Positions 6,359-6,373 of a stretch of 6,373 bases of DNA are shown one piece after another (the stretch's first letter is position 1; every line of letters begins with the position of its first letter). Made by a program: the position numbers and the translations under genes. Source of the stretch: Candidatus Dojkabacteria bacterium UBA2222 (GTDB lineage Bacteria; Patescibacteriota; Dojkabacteria; SC72); assembly GCA_002328465.1 (NCBI GenBank), contig DCUE01000043.1:1-6373 (forward strand). Reading direction: 5' to 3'. The notes beneath the pieces are model-generated. The model was given only the letters and a program-made list of their open reading frames with translations, made no database searches and was not told the DNA's origin.

Positions 6359-6373
6359 TGGTGGAGACGGTGG
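6359..6373 (-). ncRNA. Probable 3' end of a tmRNA (ssrA) or tRNA gene, cut by the window edge
   Basis: Read on the minus strand, the last 15 bases are CCACCGTCTCCACCA. This splits into part of a T-stem (CCAC), a seven-base acceptor strand (CGTCTCC), discriminator A and an encoded CCA. A 3' end of CGTCTCCACCA pairs with the GGGGACG 5' end usual in bacterial tmRNA. Discriminator A argues against tRNA-Ser, whose acceptor could look similar. Only the end is present, so the T-loop and the other strand cannot be tested. It would run convergent to the pilus operon, ending 4 bases past the pilD stop. The alternative is a plus-strand ORF starting ATG at 6358 (MVETV), which has no visible ribosome binding site. 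Confidence 0.45.

Noticed and set aside
6358..6373. Possible start of a new plus-strand gene (ATG, reading MVETV).
   Set aside because: There is no ribosome binding site and only five codons are visible, and the same bases match the 3' end of a tmRNA/tRNA on the other strand better. It stays possible.
1..6373. Alternative genetic code (UGA as Gly) as in Gracilibacteria.
   Set aside because: TGA ends pilB and the PulJ-like gene exactly where the next gene starts, and no gene contains in-frame TGA.
1..6373. CRISPR array, insertion sequence or transposase.
   Set aside because: No regularly spaced repeats, terminal inverted repeats or transposase-like protein were seen; the DNA is fully occupied by the pilus genes.

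Overview
The window is one tightly packed, plus-strand type IV pilus (T4P) assembly operon on AT-rich bacterial DNA. It most resembles the pilus loci of Patescibacteria (Candidate Phyla Radiation, CPR). That placement is inferred from the style of the PilB core, the PilV/PilJ-type minor pilins with LVIVD-like repeats, and the small PilX-like and PilD-like proteins. It was not checked against a database. TGA ends two of the genes (pilB, and the pilin ending at 5394) and does not occur in frame inside any gene. The genetic code is therefore ordinary table 11, which argues against Gracilibacteria and Absconditabacteria, where UGA is read as Gly.

Layout: bases 1-37 are a short leader with the possible tail of an upstream frame. 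Then come pilB (38-1459, assembly ATPase), pilC (1456-2562, inner-membrane platform), a GspH/FimT-like minor pilin (2555-3019), a 641-residue minor pilin fused to a predicted seven-bladed beta-propeller and a C-terminal beta-sandwich (3006-4931), a PulJ-like minor pilin (4921-5394), a PilX/GspK-like minor pilin (5391-5765), and a short prepilin peptidase without the methylase domain (about 5734-6354). Every junction between consecutive genes overlaps, so there is no intergenic base from 38 to 6354. The last 15 bases read, on the minus strand, like the 3' end of a tmRNA (or tRNA) with an encoded CCA. The operon thus appears to run into a convergent RNA gene.

How they work together: PilD cleaves the short basic leaders of the prepilins. 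PilC holds the pilins in the membrane, and PilB drives polymerisation with ATP. The four pilin-like genes look like the minor pilins that prime a filament. The propeller fusion is a good candidate for the exposed tip adhesin, a job that separate PilY1-type proteins do in Proteobacteria. No retraction ATPase (PilT), PilM/N/O, secretin or obvious abundant major pilin is encoded here.

The points most worth a second look are the pilin-propeller fusion, a Lys/Glu-rich insertion of about 65 residues inside the PilB core, the missing N-terminal domain of PilB, the methylase-less peptidase, and the possible tmRNA at the right edge.
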